The position numbers and the translations under genes were made by a program. A model generated the notes under the pieces. The model saw nothing but the letters and a program-made list of their open reading frames with translations. It was not told where the DNA came from and did no database searches. Shown one piece after another: positions 1 through 11,614 of a stretch of DNA of 64,000 bases. The first letter of the stretch is position 1; every line of letters starts with the position of its first letter. This DNA comes from Tetranychus cinnabarinus (lineage: Eukaryota; Arthropoda; Arachnida; Trombidiformes; Tetranychidae), in NCBI GenBank assembly GCA_022266195.1, contig WHVY01000005.1, positions 7,502,001-7,566,000 of the forward strand. Direction: 5' to 3'.

Positions 1-792
1 AATTGATAAACAGAAAAATTCATTGTCAAACTTTTTTATCCGCAAAACTGCAACATCTATCTCCTGAATTGAAATGAAGAAGTTTTGGGCACTGCGATTG
101 AATTCACAATCACCATTAGAGGTTGTGATTGAATCAAGATCAGGCATAATCTTAATCAATTCATTGCCCTTCACCTTAGATAAATCATCAAAATCCATAA
201 AAGACCAACGAACGCAGTTCAATAGCTGTGGAAGAAATTCCTTTCGAGAATCAACCTTTTCATTCACCCATGCCATGATTGATTCAAATATTTGATATTC
301 AGAGTGGACCATCAAATCTAATTTGAGTATATATTCAATTACCTCAACTGGGTAATCCAGGAAAATATCCGTATTAGTTATCATTAAGAAATGACGACAA
401 ATGAAGTTTTCAATTGATCCTAAATTGATCAACTTGGACACTTTGGTGACTTGTGTTAGAACAATTGGGAGGTGTTCAATAGTAAAGTTTTCATGGAAAT
501 AAGAGTGACATGGTTTTAATAATTTATCATTAATCATCAAGTAGTCAGCTGCTTCGTAAAAACTGATCACAATTTCCATTTGAATGACGAAAGATTCCGA
601 ATGAATCCAATCGAGTATAGCATCAAACACATGTTCATCAAAATCTAGTTGCACTTTGTTTTCCTTTGATTCCAACAAATCACAACAAAACATTTTCTCA
701 AAATAAGGCACAACTGAACAAATTAACTTTTTAGAAACATGATATTCACATTTCCTGTTGACAATTATTAATTCTTGATCTTCTGATTCCAT
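1..792 (-). CDS. BTB-1: BTB-BACK protein, exon 1, cut by the window edge
   Basis: An open frame runs from an ATG at 792 to base 1 without a stop (264 codons), beginning MESEDQELIIVNR. Residues about 6-100 form a BTB/POZ domain with the family signature ICSxVPYFEKMFCCDLLES. Residues about 105-220 form a BACK domain (FICRHFLMI, SEYQIFESIM, LLNCVRWSFMD). The last visible residues, FDNEFFCLSI, lie in the conserved middle region found in every paralogue, so the rest of exon 1 and all of exon 2 lie to the left of the window. BTB-BACK proteins usually serve as Cullin-3 adaptors; that role is inferred. It is head-to-head with BTB-2, whose N-terminus (MDKEDQELIIVNR) is the most similar in the array, which suggests an inverted duplication. 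No lesion is visible. Confidence 0.85.
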   Translation of the reverse strand, partial: MESEDQELIIVNRKCEYHVSKKLICSVVPYFEKMFCCDLLESKENKVQLDFDEHVFDAILDWIHSESFVIQMEIVISFYEAADYLMINDKLLKPCHSYFHENFTIEHLPIVLTQVTKVSKLINLGSIENFICRHFLMITNTDIFLDYPVEVIEYILKLDLMVHSEYQIFESIMAWVNEKVDSRKEFLPQLLNCVRWSFMDFDDLSKVKGNELIKIMPDLDSITTSNGDCEFNRSAQNFFISIQEIDVAVLRIKKFDNEFFCLSI

Positions 793-2062
793 AATTATCT
801 AGTTCACAGAAAACAACACAAAGGGATTTATTTCTTTACCAATCAAGATCTCAACATTGAATGAGTCTAATTGGTCGATTGCGAAAATCTTTATTTCCAA
901 CGACCAGAGTTGCTTGGAATGAACTCCATCTATTGACATAAAATTTAATTTGGTTTGAATTGTTTTATTGGTTGATTCATAATTTGTTTGTATTATACAT
1001 ATCATATGTAGTTTCATATCTAATGCATTCATATTGCATTTGTCTTTTACTCACTCAGACCGTTTACTCAACGTTTTAACTTTGACTACATTATTGCTAT
1101 AGTGGGCTGTTCTCAATGTGAATAACACAACTTATGATTTGATATTTATGTAACCTAATGATTTTAAGACTAATTTTTACAATCTTGCATCAATCCTTAA
1201 CTTTCATATACATTTACAGTATTATAAAGGGTGTTAAGTTTAATTTTGCTCAGTTATCTTACCTTGATAATGGAGATGGCAAAGATAAAGATGAAAAGAA
1301 TGTATGAAGAGACAAGATGATGAACTTTTCTGAAAGACCAGTGGATGAACAATATCTTTTCATCTTTATCTTTGTCATCTCCATTATCAAGGTAAGATAA
1401 CTGAGCAAAATTAAACTTAACACCCTTTATGATATCTTTGCTCATATTTGAGTCTCTACATTCATCTGCTCTTTATGCTACAATGAAGTCTTCTCTGAAA
1501 TTTCTTCTTTCATTCTTGTTTTACTGGAAATCCATCTTTTCGTTACGATTCAATCGAGATGATGATACTTTGTTCATAGCAATGTTTCATTAATGGCATA
1601 GATTTATTTTGAGGTCATGATTTTGATATGCACTCAGCCAATTTACATGAGTAAATGAAAAATTTCCCAATATATTGAGAGCCTCATAAAGAGCTTTCAA
1701 GGAAACAAAAACTTTTATAAGAATATATACTCGATTACACCAATTCCCTCGGTGAACTACTCGATCTTTTGATTTTATAAAACTAGAATTGAATCTAATA
1801 TTATAGCAAAATCAGCAACTTCGAATGTTATTAAATCTTTAACTCATACATTCGACAGTTGCAATCTCAAGGAATCTCAATCATAAGCTTAAAATAAAAA
1901 CAATTTTGTTCTTGTGTTAATAGATGGAGTTAAACTTGCAAGCTTTTTTGGTTGTTATTAACAACTTGTTATCATGTGGCTTGCAAACGGCGCTTTAAAT
2001 TATTGAAGTCAAGTTTCAAATGGTAGTTATTTTCTGTGATTTTAATAAAGTATTTAATAATT
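793..2062. other. Intergenic space between head-to-head BTB-1 and BTB-2
   Basis: This 1.27-kb stretch separates two divergent starts and must hold both promoters. It contains the hairpin element at 1220-1434, listed separately. The rest is AT-rich and I see no supported coding region. A short minus-strand open stretch at 799-1032 has no resemblance to the family and no splice context. Confidence 0.6.
1220..1434. repeat. Foldback (MITE-like) hairpin element
   Basis: Arms 1220-1299 and 1355-1434 are inverted repeats of about 80 bp with few mismatches around a 55-bp loop. The outer ends read AAAGGGTGTTAAG on each strand. I see no transposase and no clear target-site duplication. The AAAGGGTGT end is shared with the hairpin in the BTB-10 intron (24878-25054), so the two may belong to one MITE family. 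Confidence 0.75.
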
Positions 2063-3702
2063 ATGGATAAAGAAGATCAAGAATTAATAATTGTTAATAG
2101 AAATGTTGAATATACTGTCTCCAAGAGATTCATCTGCTCATCTGTGCCTTATTTTGAGAAAATGTTTTGCTGTGATTTGTTGGAATCAAAGGAAAACAAA
2201 GTGCAACTTGATTTTGAAGAACGTGTTTTTGACTCTATACTCAATTGGATTCATACTGGATCGTTCTTAATTCAAATGGAAAATGTGATCAGTTTTTACG
2301 AAGCAGCTGATTATCTGATGATAAATGATCGTTTGTTGCAGCCTTGTCTTTCTTATTTCCAGGAAAATTTTACCATTGAATATCTTCCAGTTATTTTACC
2401 TCAAGTCACCAAAGTATCCAAGTTGATAAGTTCAGGAGCTCTTGAAAACTTTATCTGTCGCCATTTCTTGAAGATTGTCAATACGAATGTTTTCTTGGAC
2501 TTATCGTTTGAATTACTTGAAACTATTCTCAAATTGGATCTGATGGTTCACTCTGAATATCAAATATTTGAATCGATCATGAAGTGGGTGAATAAACATG
2601 CAGAATTAAGAAAGAAATTTCTTGCACCGCTATTGAATTGTGTCCGTTGGTTTTTTATTGATCCTTTTGATGTGCCTAAGATAAAGGATGATCCCTTAAT
2701 CAAATCAATGTCAGATTATGATTCAGTCAGGATGGACGATAAACAAGGATTCGATCGTAGCAATCAAAGCTACTTCATTTCTATCCATAAAATAAACAAA
2801 CAAAATTTACGGATCAAAGTATTTGATAAGAAATTGTTCTGTTTACCGATCTGTGATTTTAAGCGTGACGATACTATGCCACTTGAATTAGTTGATGGAG
2901 AACACACTTCAGATATTCTGTTTGATTCTGGAAGAAAAGGAATCAGAATTGACTGGGTTAAAAAGACATTTCGATGGCTTGACTTTAAAGAACCTGGCAG
3001 TACTTACTACAGAGATATCAATAGATTGATTTTAAATTTTCTGAGCGATATAAGGTATGTACAATGCAGCAAATTATCGAATTTTATATCCTGTGATTTT
3101 AATATGAATTTTTTCTCCTTATTTCGTTGTCCGTTTTTAGATGTCAGGTCTTTTCATTGGAAAAGACAGAGGGTAAACTTTCTTTATCGCTTTCCGATGA
3201 AAGGAAGATCCTTGAATCTAATGGTAAATTCGTGGTCATTGGTAAAACTCGCGAACAAAAGTGGTTTGGATCTTTCTCAAAGCCTAATTCCAGTTGGTTC
3301 GATGATTATAAATCTCGTATGCATTCTTTCCTAGCCACTGTTCTGGACAATGTTGTTTATATATTTACGGAGAAGCTCGAGTTTATACAATACAATTATT
3401 TAACTAAAAGTTTCAATTCAAGTGTACCTTTCGATGAAGATGAATTTGCTTTCGAGGATTTAATCTTGACTTCACACCAAGCAAAAGATGATAAAGTTAT
3501 TCTGGTCAATAAATCATCTGGAAAGGTGTACATTTTCTACGTGGATGAAAATAAATGGGTACAAAAATATCAAATCATGAATGTTGGTCCATGCTCCAAG
3601 AGTGCCGATCTACCTGTTGATAAGTTAATCACCTTCACTTCGGCGTTTTTATCCATGAAAAATATCAAACCTTTGTACAAAAGAAAGTTTGTTCCATTCT
3701 GA
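2063..3702 (+). CDS. BTB-2: BTB-BACK-kelch-like protein (two exons)
   Basis: Exons 2063-3054 and 3141-3702 are joined across an 86-bp intron (donor AG|GTATGT, acceptor TTTTTAG|A) in phase 2, giving 517 residues. The start is the ATG at 2063 (MDKEDQEL), which matches the paralogues; an upstream GTG at 2036 is not used. Domains: BTB about 6-100, BACK about 105-225, a conserved middle region about 235-330 (SDILFDSGRKGIRIDW), and a degenerate kelch-like segment about 345-517 (LDNVVYIFTEKLEFIQYN, KVILVNKSSGKVYIF). It is the only copy on the plus strand: divergent from BTB-1 and convergent with BTB-3. It is probably a Cullin-3 adaptor by family analogy. No lesion is seen. Confidence 0.88.
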
Positions 3703-4527
3703 TCTGCATCCACATTTGGCTTAATTTAACTTAAATTTCATTAATTATCAACGAATCTAATTGGTATATTTTGAGCATCAAATAATTCAAATTGAAATCC
3801 ATCATAATTGATCATTATCGACCTATTCAATTGAAGGCTTTTATTTCAACAAATCTGACCTGTTATACCTATTGACCTGAACAAATCTGTTATAACAAGT
3901 GTACAATATCTTTCCGTGTCTTTGACGCTTGCATCAGCACGAATTTCACGAATTAATTTTTTATCTTGCCAAATTTCCAAATTTTATAAGTATGTGTCTC
4001 CATCAAATGCAATAATTCCATATATTGTAATTTAACAATGCTGTATTTCATTACAAAGCATTACTTCGACTCAATAGACGTTTTTCCTTGAATTTTTTGT
4101 TTTCTTTTTATCCCTTGCCAACTTTTTTTACAGAGGGAATCATTCAACTACACTTATTGTTTAAGTAAAATTTAGTGGTTTACCCCTGTAGTTCAATCGG
4201 AATTCAATGATTTCAAGCATAGTTTTTGCCCATCATTCATAACACTACAGTACAAACGCATAAAGCCTATCCCAGGAGTCTCTTTTGGAATCACCTAGGA
4301 AAGAATGCATTACTAAAATGAGCAAAAATATTGACCCGGACTGCTTGTCTTTAAATCTACTTAACCCATTCGATGTAAATTGACTGTTAATAAAATGTAA
4401 AGAATGTAGCAGACAATATTAATTGTTTCTAACAAACACATTTTATTCTTTAATTAAATTCAATATATTTTTCATTTTGAAAGATGTTCATACCACAGCC
4501 ATCAATGCTGATTATTTGTCTTCAAAG
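3703..4527. other. Intergenic, between convergent BTB-2 and BTB-3
   Basis: This 825-bp stretch contains the 3' ends of both genes. AATAAA on the minus strand (4447-4442), about 80 bp past the BTB-3 stop, could be its polyadenylation signal. Nothing else is recognisable. Confidence 0.5.
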
Positions 4528-6218
4528 TCATTGGTCAAGTGAGATCAGTTTTCTTTTCGAGCGAGGTTTGATATGATCAATTGATAATAGTGCAGACGTA
4601 AAAGCAAGTAGCTTAGTGGACTTCTCATCAGTTATGACGCTGCGACGATTGATTCGCCCAATCGACCACCATTTTCCACTGAAAACATCGAAAGTAAAGA
4701 TATCTCTGGTTGATTTATCAACCAGAATGACTTTTGAATCACGAGATTGATGAGAAGTCAAAGCCAAATCGTCAAAATTAAACTTGTCACCGTCGAATGG
4801 CTTACTCTTTTTGAATGATCCGTCATCAAGATTGAACTCAATAAATTCAAAGTTTCTATTCATAATGTAAATAACGTTGCTCAAAACGGTAGCAATAAAA
4901 GATCGTGCTTTATCATCTTTAAGTGCATATTTCGACAATTTAGTGGGCAATGGAACTGTATATATGAATCTCCCTTTTTTGATTTTACCAATCAACATCA
5001 AATTTTCTTTATTTTCCAGAATGGCCATCTCATGACAATAAGGTAATGGAGAAATGTTTTGCTTGGTGTTAGCATCAGTCCGAAGATGAGACCATTTTCT
5101 AATGAAGAGAAAATGGAATAAATATTAGAGAATGAAAAAAGAATGACACAATTCACTGAACAGATAATGAATTGAACAATGAAATTATAACGGAGTAGAT
5201 ATACTCACTCTTCGACATTTTTGCTAATACACTTTTGAAGCTGAGTATAATAGCATTTACTGTAAATGGAAAAATCATGCCAGCGATATTTCTTTGAATT
5301 CCAATCAAATCTAATGCCTTTGCTTCCTGAATCGAAAAAGACATCACATACATGTTCATCATGCAGTATATTCAATGGCATCGATTCATTCAATTCAAAG
5401 TTGTCACTAAATAACATGATGAATTTATTGTTAAGAATCTTGATGTTCACATTTGATGAGTCCAACTCATAAATAACAACGAAACACTTGCGGTTAGATC
5501 GATTGTAGACACAATTACAATTACATTTATCTGGAGTGCAAACTAAAGATGTAAGATCGGCAGATTTCATCAATTCGTCTTGGGAAAATGATAACAGGTC
5601 ATAACTATAGAAGCACCAGCGGACACATTTCAATAAACGAATCAAATGAATTTTTCTGTTATCATTAGCTCCGATCCATTTAGTGATTGCCTGGATAACC
5701 TGATATTCAGATGAGATCACCAAATTCAACTTGCAAATATACTCAATTGTGTCAACTGAATAGTCCAGAAAAGCAGCCGAATTCGATATCTTAAGAAAAT
5801 GCCGGCAGATGAAAGCTTCAAGAGCAGCAGCATTAAACAGTTTTGACTCTTTGGATACTTGAGGAATAACAACTTCGAGATTTTCAAGTGAAAAATTTGA
5901 ATGGAAATAAGAAGAACAATCCTCCAACAATTCATTCTCAATCATCAAGTGATCGGCCAAATTATAAAGTTTAATTACACAATCCATTTCGATTATAACT
6001 CCATCCAAGTTTGCATGGCGAATAATCATATCGAAAGCACGTTCATCAAAGTCAAGCACAACTTTCTTGTCGTTTGGTTCCAATATACCCGAAGAAAACA
6101 TTTTGCCCAAATATGGGATCGATGAACATATTGACTGTTTGTTAACCCAATACTTTTTTGATCTATTCACGATCATTAAAGTGTCATCAGCGGCGACAGG
6201 CTCTACTTCGTTTTCCAT
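4528..6218 (-). CDS. BTB-3: BTB-BACK-kelch-like protein, divergent copy
   Basis: Exon 1 is 6218-5209 and exon 2 is 5098-4528, with a 110-bp phase-2 intron (GTGAGT donor, CATTAG acceptor), giving 526 residues. The start MENEVEPVAADD is the only in-frame ATG before the BTB domain. BTB is about 15-108 (ICSSIPYLGKMFSSGILE), BACK about 112-230, the middle region about 245-335 (VFFDSGSKGIRFDW), and the kelch-like segment about 370-526 (LSNVIYIMNRNFEFIEFN, KVILVDKSTRDIFTF). It is the most divergent main-type member: exon 2 lacks the usual CYLED opening, having KWSHLR and a longer linker instead. Several BTB residues also differ (Gly in YLGKMF, SSG for CCD). It may be an older member. No lesion is visible. 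Confidence 0.86.
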
Positions 6219-6921
6219 GATTTATAAAAGCCAGTTTAAAAAAAATTATTTATAAAAGTGTTCAAAAATTGAAGTCTAGTTTATCAGGATCACAAGTTAA
6301 ATAGTACTTTCTAACACAACTAAGAACGCAAAATGAAAAGAGTAGTTTAAAAAAGGGAAGAGATCGCCTTGTAAGACCTAAAGACTTTAGACCAAAGAGT
6401 AAAACAAGTTATATTACTCTTTGCTTTAGACTATAATGTAAACCAATGATTCCGCTTAATTTCATTGGTGGATCAATTGTTTTACCCTGCCAAAAGTAGA
6501 GCAACGACAAAGGCATAAATTAACACTTTGTTGAGCCTTGCCGCTGCATGATGAAATAAGAAGCAATCTTCTGACCAATTAGTGAAAAATGTAATCGAAT
6601 CCCTTCTCAAATAAATTTGTTTACAGTAAAAGTTAAGTCTGACTTGTGAGACGATATTCTGTCTCCAACAAGCTGTCTTCAAAGACTGCCGCCTGGTTTG
6701 AGTCATGAGCTTAAGTTGAGTTTTAGCTTTAAAATGTACTCAAGCTGCGAAGGCTTAGAGGCTGGTAACTTGAAAAGCTTATACAACTGGTTGAGAAAGA
6801 TATATTGAAATTAATGATGCAATTGAATGGAACAATATTTTTCAACAATTTTACATTTAATGACACTCACGATTGACAATGAAAAATATGCAAATCTGAA
6901 TGTGATACAGATAGTTCAAAT
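6219..6921. repeat. Intergenic with an upstream-block (R-A) repeat copy
   Basis: Bases about 6420-6725 are a copy of a block also found at about 9107-9290, 20875-21090, 23560-23870, 30190-30540, 38800-39040 and 53070-53390. Shared landmarks are 'cgcttaatttcattgg', 'caacgacaaaggca', 'cttctgaccaatta', 'tttacagtaaaag' and 'gactgccgcctgg'. In most places the block lies upstream of a BTB gene on the minus strand, so it was copied with the genes. The remainder is unremarkable AT-rich sequence. Confidence 0.65.
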
Positions 6922-8917
6922 TTAATAAAAGCATTGCCTGTACAAAGGTTTGATATCTTTAATCGGTAAAAACGTTGACGTAAAGGCAATTAACATATCA
7001 ACATAAACATGAGAGTTGTTGGAACAAAAGTTTACATTCAAAATACGATATTTTCCGATCCATTTCTTCTGCTTAATGCAGAAATAACGTACTTTTCCTG
7101 ATGATTTGTTGACCAAAATAACTTTGTTATCCTTTGTTTGATGTGAAGTTAAGATTAAATTATTGAAATTCCATTTTTTTCCTTTGAACGGTTCACTCTT
7201 ATAAAAGGATCGAGTTTCATAATTGAATTGGATGAATTCAAGATCCTTAGTCAATATATAAACAACATCGTCCAGTACAGTGGCTTTGAAAGAGTTTTTA
7301 TGATCTTCATAATTGAACCAACTTGGGTGAGTAACAGGAAACATACCAAACCATTTTTTGGTGCCTTTAGTTTTACCAATTACAATGAATTTACCATTAG
7401 ATTCAAGGAGTAAGTAATCTTCTGAGTAAAGAGGAAAAGAAAGTTTTGCGTCTTTGTCTTCCAGGTAACAAGAATTTCTTCTACAAATAAGTTATGAATA
7501 ATATCAGAGAAAATAAATTGAAAAATTGATATCATTTTTGCGGGATTCAATTTTTTTCAGAGAGACTGTCATCAAGCAAAGCAATGGAAAGCTTTTAAAA
7601 TATAAATTAACGAAACGGACACATTCTGACCGTCACAGACGCATAAAAAAATAAGTAAACTTTTAATTATCCCAAAAATAATTAAATAAAAAAATCAATC
7701 ATTATTTCAATGATAATTTGAACTTACTTGAACCAAACCTCTACAATGAAGTTTCTTACCGTGTTTCCGCACAAAGAAGGCCAGAGCTTATTAATGAAAA
7801 CTTCACTTATTCCCCCTTTTTACTCTATTTGAATAAGCCCAGTTTTTTTTTTCAATAGAGTTATAGCATTGCGGCTAATTAATGAGAAAATCCAAGGGCT
7901 AATTAGTGAGAATTTTGATGAATAAGCTCTGGCCTTCTTTGTGCGGAAACACGGTAATTTACTGTGGTAAGTTTTATTAGCTGCTTTAAAGTTGATCCAG
8001 CGATATGTCTTTTTAACCCAATCAATGCGAATACCTTTGGTTCAAGAATCAAATAGAACATCTGAAGTGTTTTCTCCATGAACAAATTCAAGTGACATTG
8101 AGTCGTCTTGAGTAAACTCACCAATCGAAAAACAAAATAATTCATTATCAAACACTTTTAACCGTAACAATGTATTGTCTACTCGATGGATAGAGACGAT
8201 TTGATTACTCCGATTAAATCCACAGTCCGTATTCGTTTCGATAAATGTATCGAAATTAGACAGAGTCTTGATTAATTCATTATTCTTTATCTTAGAAATA
8301 GAAACAGGATCCATGAAAGACCAACGAACGCAGCTCAATAACTGAGGAAACCATTTTTCTCTGGAATCATCTTCATATACCCAATGCAAGATGGATTCAA
8401 AGATTTGGTATTCAGAGTAAACCATCAAATCTAATCGAAGAATAGTTTCAACTGTCTCGAGTGGGTAATTCAGGAAAATATCCGTATTGGCAATCAACAA
8501 AAAACGGCGACAAATAATGCTGTCTAGAGTTCCAGAGCTCAACAATTTGGACACTTTGGTGACTTGAGGTAAAATAACTGGAAGATGTTTAATGGTGAAA
8601 TTTTCATAAAAATAAGAGAGAAATGGTTTTAATAGACTTTCATTTATCATCAAGTAATCAGTTGCGTCGTAAAACCTTATCACATAATTCATTTTGATAA
8701 AGAATGATCCAGAATGAATCCAATCGAGGATAGCATCAAAGACGCGTTCGTCGAAATCCATTTCAACTTTGTTTTCCTTTGATTCCAACAAATCACAGCA
8801 AAACATTTTCTCGAAGTAAGGCACAGATGAACAAATGAGCTTTTTAGAGACATAATATTCCCTGTTTCTGTTCACAATTTTCAATTCATCAGCACCATTT
8901 TCATGGTCCTCTGCCAT
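6922..8917 (-). pseudogene. BTB-4: BTB-BACK-kelch-like pseudogene (nonsense plus MITE insertion)
   Basis: Exon 1 is 8917-7728 and exon 2 is 7480-6922. Removing the 196-bp insertion at 7759-7954 and one TA leaves exon 1 at 992 nt, exactly the length in BTB-2 and BTB-8, and keeps the phase-2 junction with exon 2. There are two lesions. A TGA at 8042-8044 replaces the GGA (Gly) of the conserved FDSG motif. The MITE lies near the end of exon 1, between the LR and NFIV codons. Exon 2 is open. Start MAEDHENGADEL matches BTB-7 and BTB-15; an upstream GTG is not used. BTB and BACK (residues 1-290) are intact, so a truncated protein could still be made. Confidence 0.88.
7759..7954. mobile_element. MITE with TA target duplication, inserted in BTB-4 exon 1
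   Basis: The 196-bp element starts CCGTGTTTCCGCACAAAG and ends with the reverse complement; terminal inverted repeats are about 34 bp. It is flanked by TA at 7757-7758 and 7955-7956. The empty site is seen in paralogues, for example 'ccttaatttactg' in BTB-10 and BTB-13, and excision of the element plus one TA restores the coding frame. A TA duplication points to the Tc1/mariner superfamily (inference). It has no coding capacity. Confidence 0.85.
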
Positions 8918-9369
8918 AACAACTGTATCAATTGAAACCACAGACCGTTCCGAAAATCCAGTGGCTTAGTTGAGAAACAATAGTTATACAGTTATTTATG
9001 AAATAGGTAGTGTTTCTAATGAAGTGATTAATCGATCTTCCGTTAAAGATCGATCGTAGATTATGTGGTTTGAGCTAAATATCTATGAAACAATCGATTA
9101 TTTATAAAATTCTCAACCCTTTAGTGACAAAGTAAAGAAACGACAAAGGCATTGAATAACATTTGTTGAGACTTGCCACTAAGTGATGAAATTAGATGCA
9201 CATCTTCTGACCAATTAGTGGAGAAGTGTAATCGAATCCCTTCTCAAAAAATTTGTCTACAGTAAAAGCTAAATCTTACAAATGAAATGTACTCATAAAT
9301 TATGGAAGGTTGGAAAATCTCACATTTATTTAAACTGATTATCTTCGTCAAATAAAAATTATGGCAGAG
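8918..9369 (-). promoter_or_regulatory. BTB-4 upstream region with conserved TATA-like block
   Basis: Bases about 9040-9121 hold the conserved block: 'gatcgatcgtagattatg' followed by 'caatcgattatttataaaa' (9091-9109), then 'ctcaaccctt'. Read on the minus strand this gives TTTTATAAATAATCGATTG, a TATA-box-like motif about 190 bp upstream of the BTB-4 ATG. The same block lies upstream of BTB-9 and BTB-11, with degenerate versions elsewhere. An R-A repeat copy follows at about 9107-9290. AATAAA on the minus strand (9330-9325) lies 40 bp beyond the BTB-5 stop. Confidence 0.45.
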
Positions 9370-11053
9370 TCACAGAAATTTTCGTTCAAACTGAGGTTTG
9401 ATTAAACTGATTGGTAAAAATGTTGAAGTGAAAGCAATTAACTTATTAGAGTCCACAACAGAAGTCGAATCAAAATTTAAATTCATGATTTGGCACATTT
9501 CAGTCCAACTTTCATTGGTAATATTGAAACAGTAAATCTTTCCAGATGATTTATCGAGCAAAATTATTTCATCATCATTCGCATGGTGTGAAGTTAAGAT
9601 CAATTCCTCGAAACATAACTTGCGTTCTTTGAATGGTTCACTCTTCTTGAAAGTGCCAGTATCGAAACTGAATTTGATGAACTCAATGTCACGAGTTAAA
9701 ATATAAACATGATTGTCCAAAATAGTTGCTATGAAAGTATAATCCATTTCTAAATAATTAGTTATGAACCAACAGCGAGCGACTTCGAAAATACCAAAAA
9801 ACTTTTCTTCTGCTTTGCCAATCAAAATGAATTGATCATTAGATTCAAGAAGCATGCATTCATCTCCAGGAACCTTGTGTGGCAGTTCAGTGTCTTTGTC
9901 CATCAAATAGCAATCTGAGTAGCTTGAAAAAGATAAAGAAATATATAAATAAATTGAATAGTTGTAGTCATTACTTCAAATAAGCGGTCAATATTTGATT
10001 TAGGTTTAAATTCATGCACTCGATTGATTTAAAATAAAAGCTAATAATTACATACTTGGGTTCAGTCAAAAACTTGATAACCAATTGATAAATCTGATGA
10101 TGAAAAGTTTTACTCTCGCCTGTTGAATGGAGCCATCTGAATGTCTTTTTAATCCAATCGATTCGTATTCCTCTTCTTCCAGAATCAAATAAAATATCCG
10201 AAATGTGTTCTCCATGAACAAATTCAAGGGGAATAGAGTCATCCTGAGTAAAATCACCAATGGGTAAACATAAAAATCTATTATCAAAGATTCTTATTCT
10301 TAAATTTCTGTCCTTTTTTTCATGGACTGATATGAAAAAGCTTTGTTTACTACGATCGGATCCATATTGACCACCAGAGCATATGATTGAATCCAGATTT
10401 TCAAGAGTCTTGATTAACTTATCCTCCTTTATCTTCGATATATGAACAGAATCAATGAAAGACCAACGGACGAATTTCAATAAACGGCAAAGAAATTCTT
10501 TTCTTTGTTCTGCATTTTTATTCACCCATTTCATGATGGCTTCAAATATTTGGATTTCAGAGTAAACCATTAACTCTAATTTAAAAATTTCCTCAACTGT
10601 CTCAACTGGATAATTCAAGAAAACACTCGTATTAACAATCTTCAAGAAATGGCGACAAATGAAGCTTTCAATGGCTCCTGAATTTATCAGCTTGGACACT
10701 TTGGTGACTTGCGGTAAAATAACTGGAAGAAGCTCAATGGTGAAATTTTCATGGAAATAAGAAAGACAAGGTTGCAACAAACGTTCATTTATCATCAGAT
10801 AATCAGCAGCCTCGTAGAAGCTGATTACATTGGCCATTCTGACTGTGAATAATCCTGTGTGAATCCAGTTAAGAATGGCATCAAATGCGTGTTCATCAAA
10901 ATCCAGGACCACTTTGTTTTCCTTTGATTCCAATAGATCACAACAAAACATTTTCTCAAAGTAAGGCACAGATGAACAAATTAACTTTTTGGAAACATTG
11001 TAAATCAAAGTTCTATTCACAATGGTTAAACGATCATCACTATCGATGTCCAT
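9370..11053 (-). CDS. BTB-5: BTB-BACK-kelch-like protein (two exons)
   Basis: Exon 1 is 11053-10056 and exon 2 is 9922-9370, with a 133-bp phase-2 intron (CAA|GTATGT, TTCAAG|C), giving 516 residues. It starts MDIDSDDRLTIVNR. BTB is about 7-100 (ICSSVPYFEKMFCCDLLES), BACK about 105-225, the middle region about 235-330 (SDILFDSGRRGIRIDW), and the kelch-like C-terminus about 345-516 (LDNHVYILTRDIEFIKFS). Exon 1 stays open past the donor to 9971 and would give a 360-residue protein if the intron were retained. Exon 2 opens NYSDCYLMDKD, so the usual Glu of CYLED is Met. Fragments of a BTB-5-like gene recur in the relic at 30618-31003. No lesion is visible. Confidence 0.87.
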
Positions 11054-11614
11054 TTTAATCCGGGTTTCAATGCAACTGAAGAATTAATAAAACAAATTGA
11101 AATAAGTTGTTTCTATACTTAAAACACACAAGATCAATATTTAAATACAGTTGATGTTGCTTTGATTTAGTTAAATGATTAGTTAGTAAAAAGATTACAA
11201 AAATTATTTGTAATTAATTTAAGATTACATTAATTAATTCTTAAAACTAAAACATTTTTCAAGGACTAAGGACTACATGATGTGTTAGACGGGCAAAGTC
11301 ATAATAGCTTATGGTCTATTTTGCAGCCAAGTACACGTGGATTAGCCAAAGATTGACCTATTGGCTCAGGATACTGATCAAGTTGTTTGGGCTATTGCCT
11401 AGAAACGTCAAACTTTTAAAGGCTCCAACTTGCAGAGGGTTGACTATAGCAGAACAGTGGTCATAAATTGAAAAGTAACAAAACTAGAGATTTTTGTCTG
11501 CTTTGTCTAGTTGGATGTTAAGGCTACAGATAATTTTGTGATGAGAATAACGTTTTTGTGTTTTTAAGAGTAGCAACGGAAGGTTGAAAACAAAGAATAT
11601 CCATAAAAATTTCA
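11054..11614. other. Intergenic between BTB-5 and BTB-6, nothing recognised
   Basis: AT-rich sequence with no open frame resembling the family, no long inverted repeat and no copy of the R-A, R-B or R-C blocks that I can see. It holds the presumed promoter of BTB-5. Confidence 0.4.

Noticed and set aside
2036..2062. Upstream GTG-initiated extension of BTB-2
   Set aside because: A GTG start is not expected in a eukaryotic gene; the ATG at 2063 aligns with the starts of the paralogues.
6482..6706. Minus-strand open frame of 74 codons in the R-A block
   Set aside because: Other R-A copies do not keep this frame, so it is chance in a non-coding repeat.
9971..10055. Extension of BTB-5 exon 1 past its splice donor to a stop at 9971
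   Set aside because: The frame is open by chance through part of the intron. All paralogues splice at the same phase-2 point and exon 2 continues the protein. It is noted only as a possible intron-retention form.
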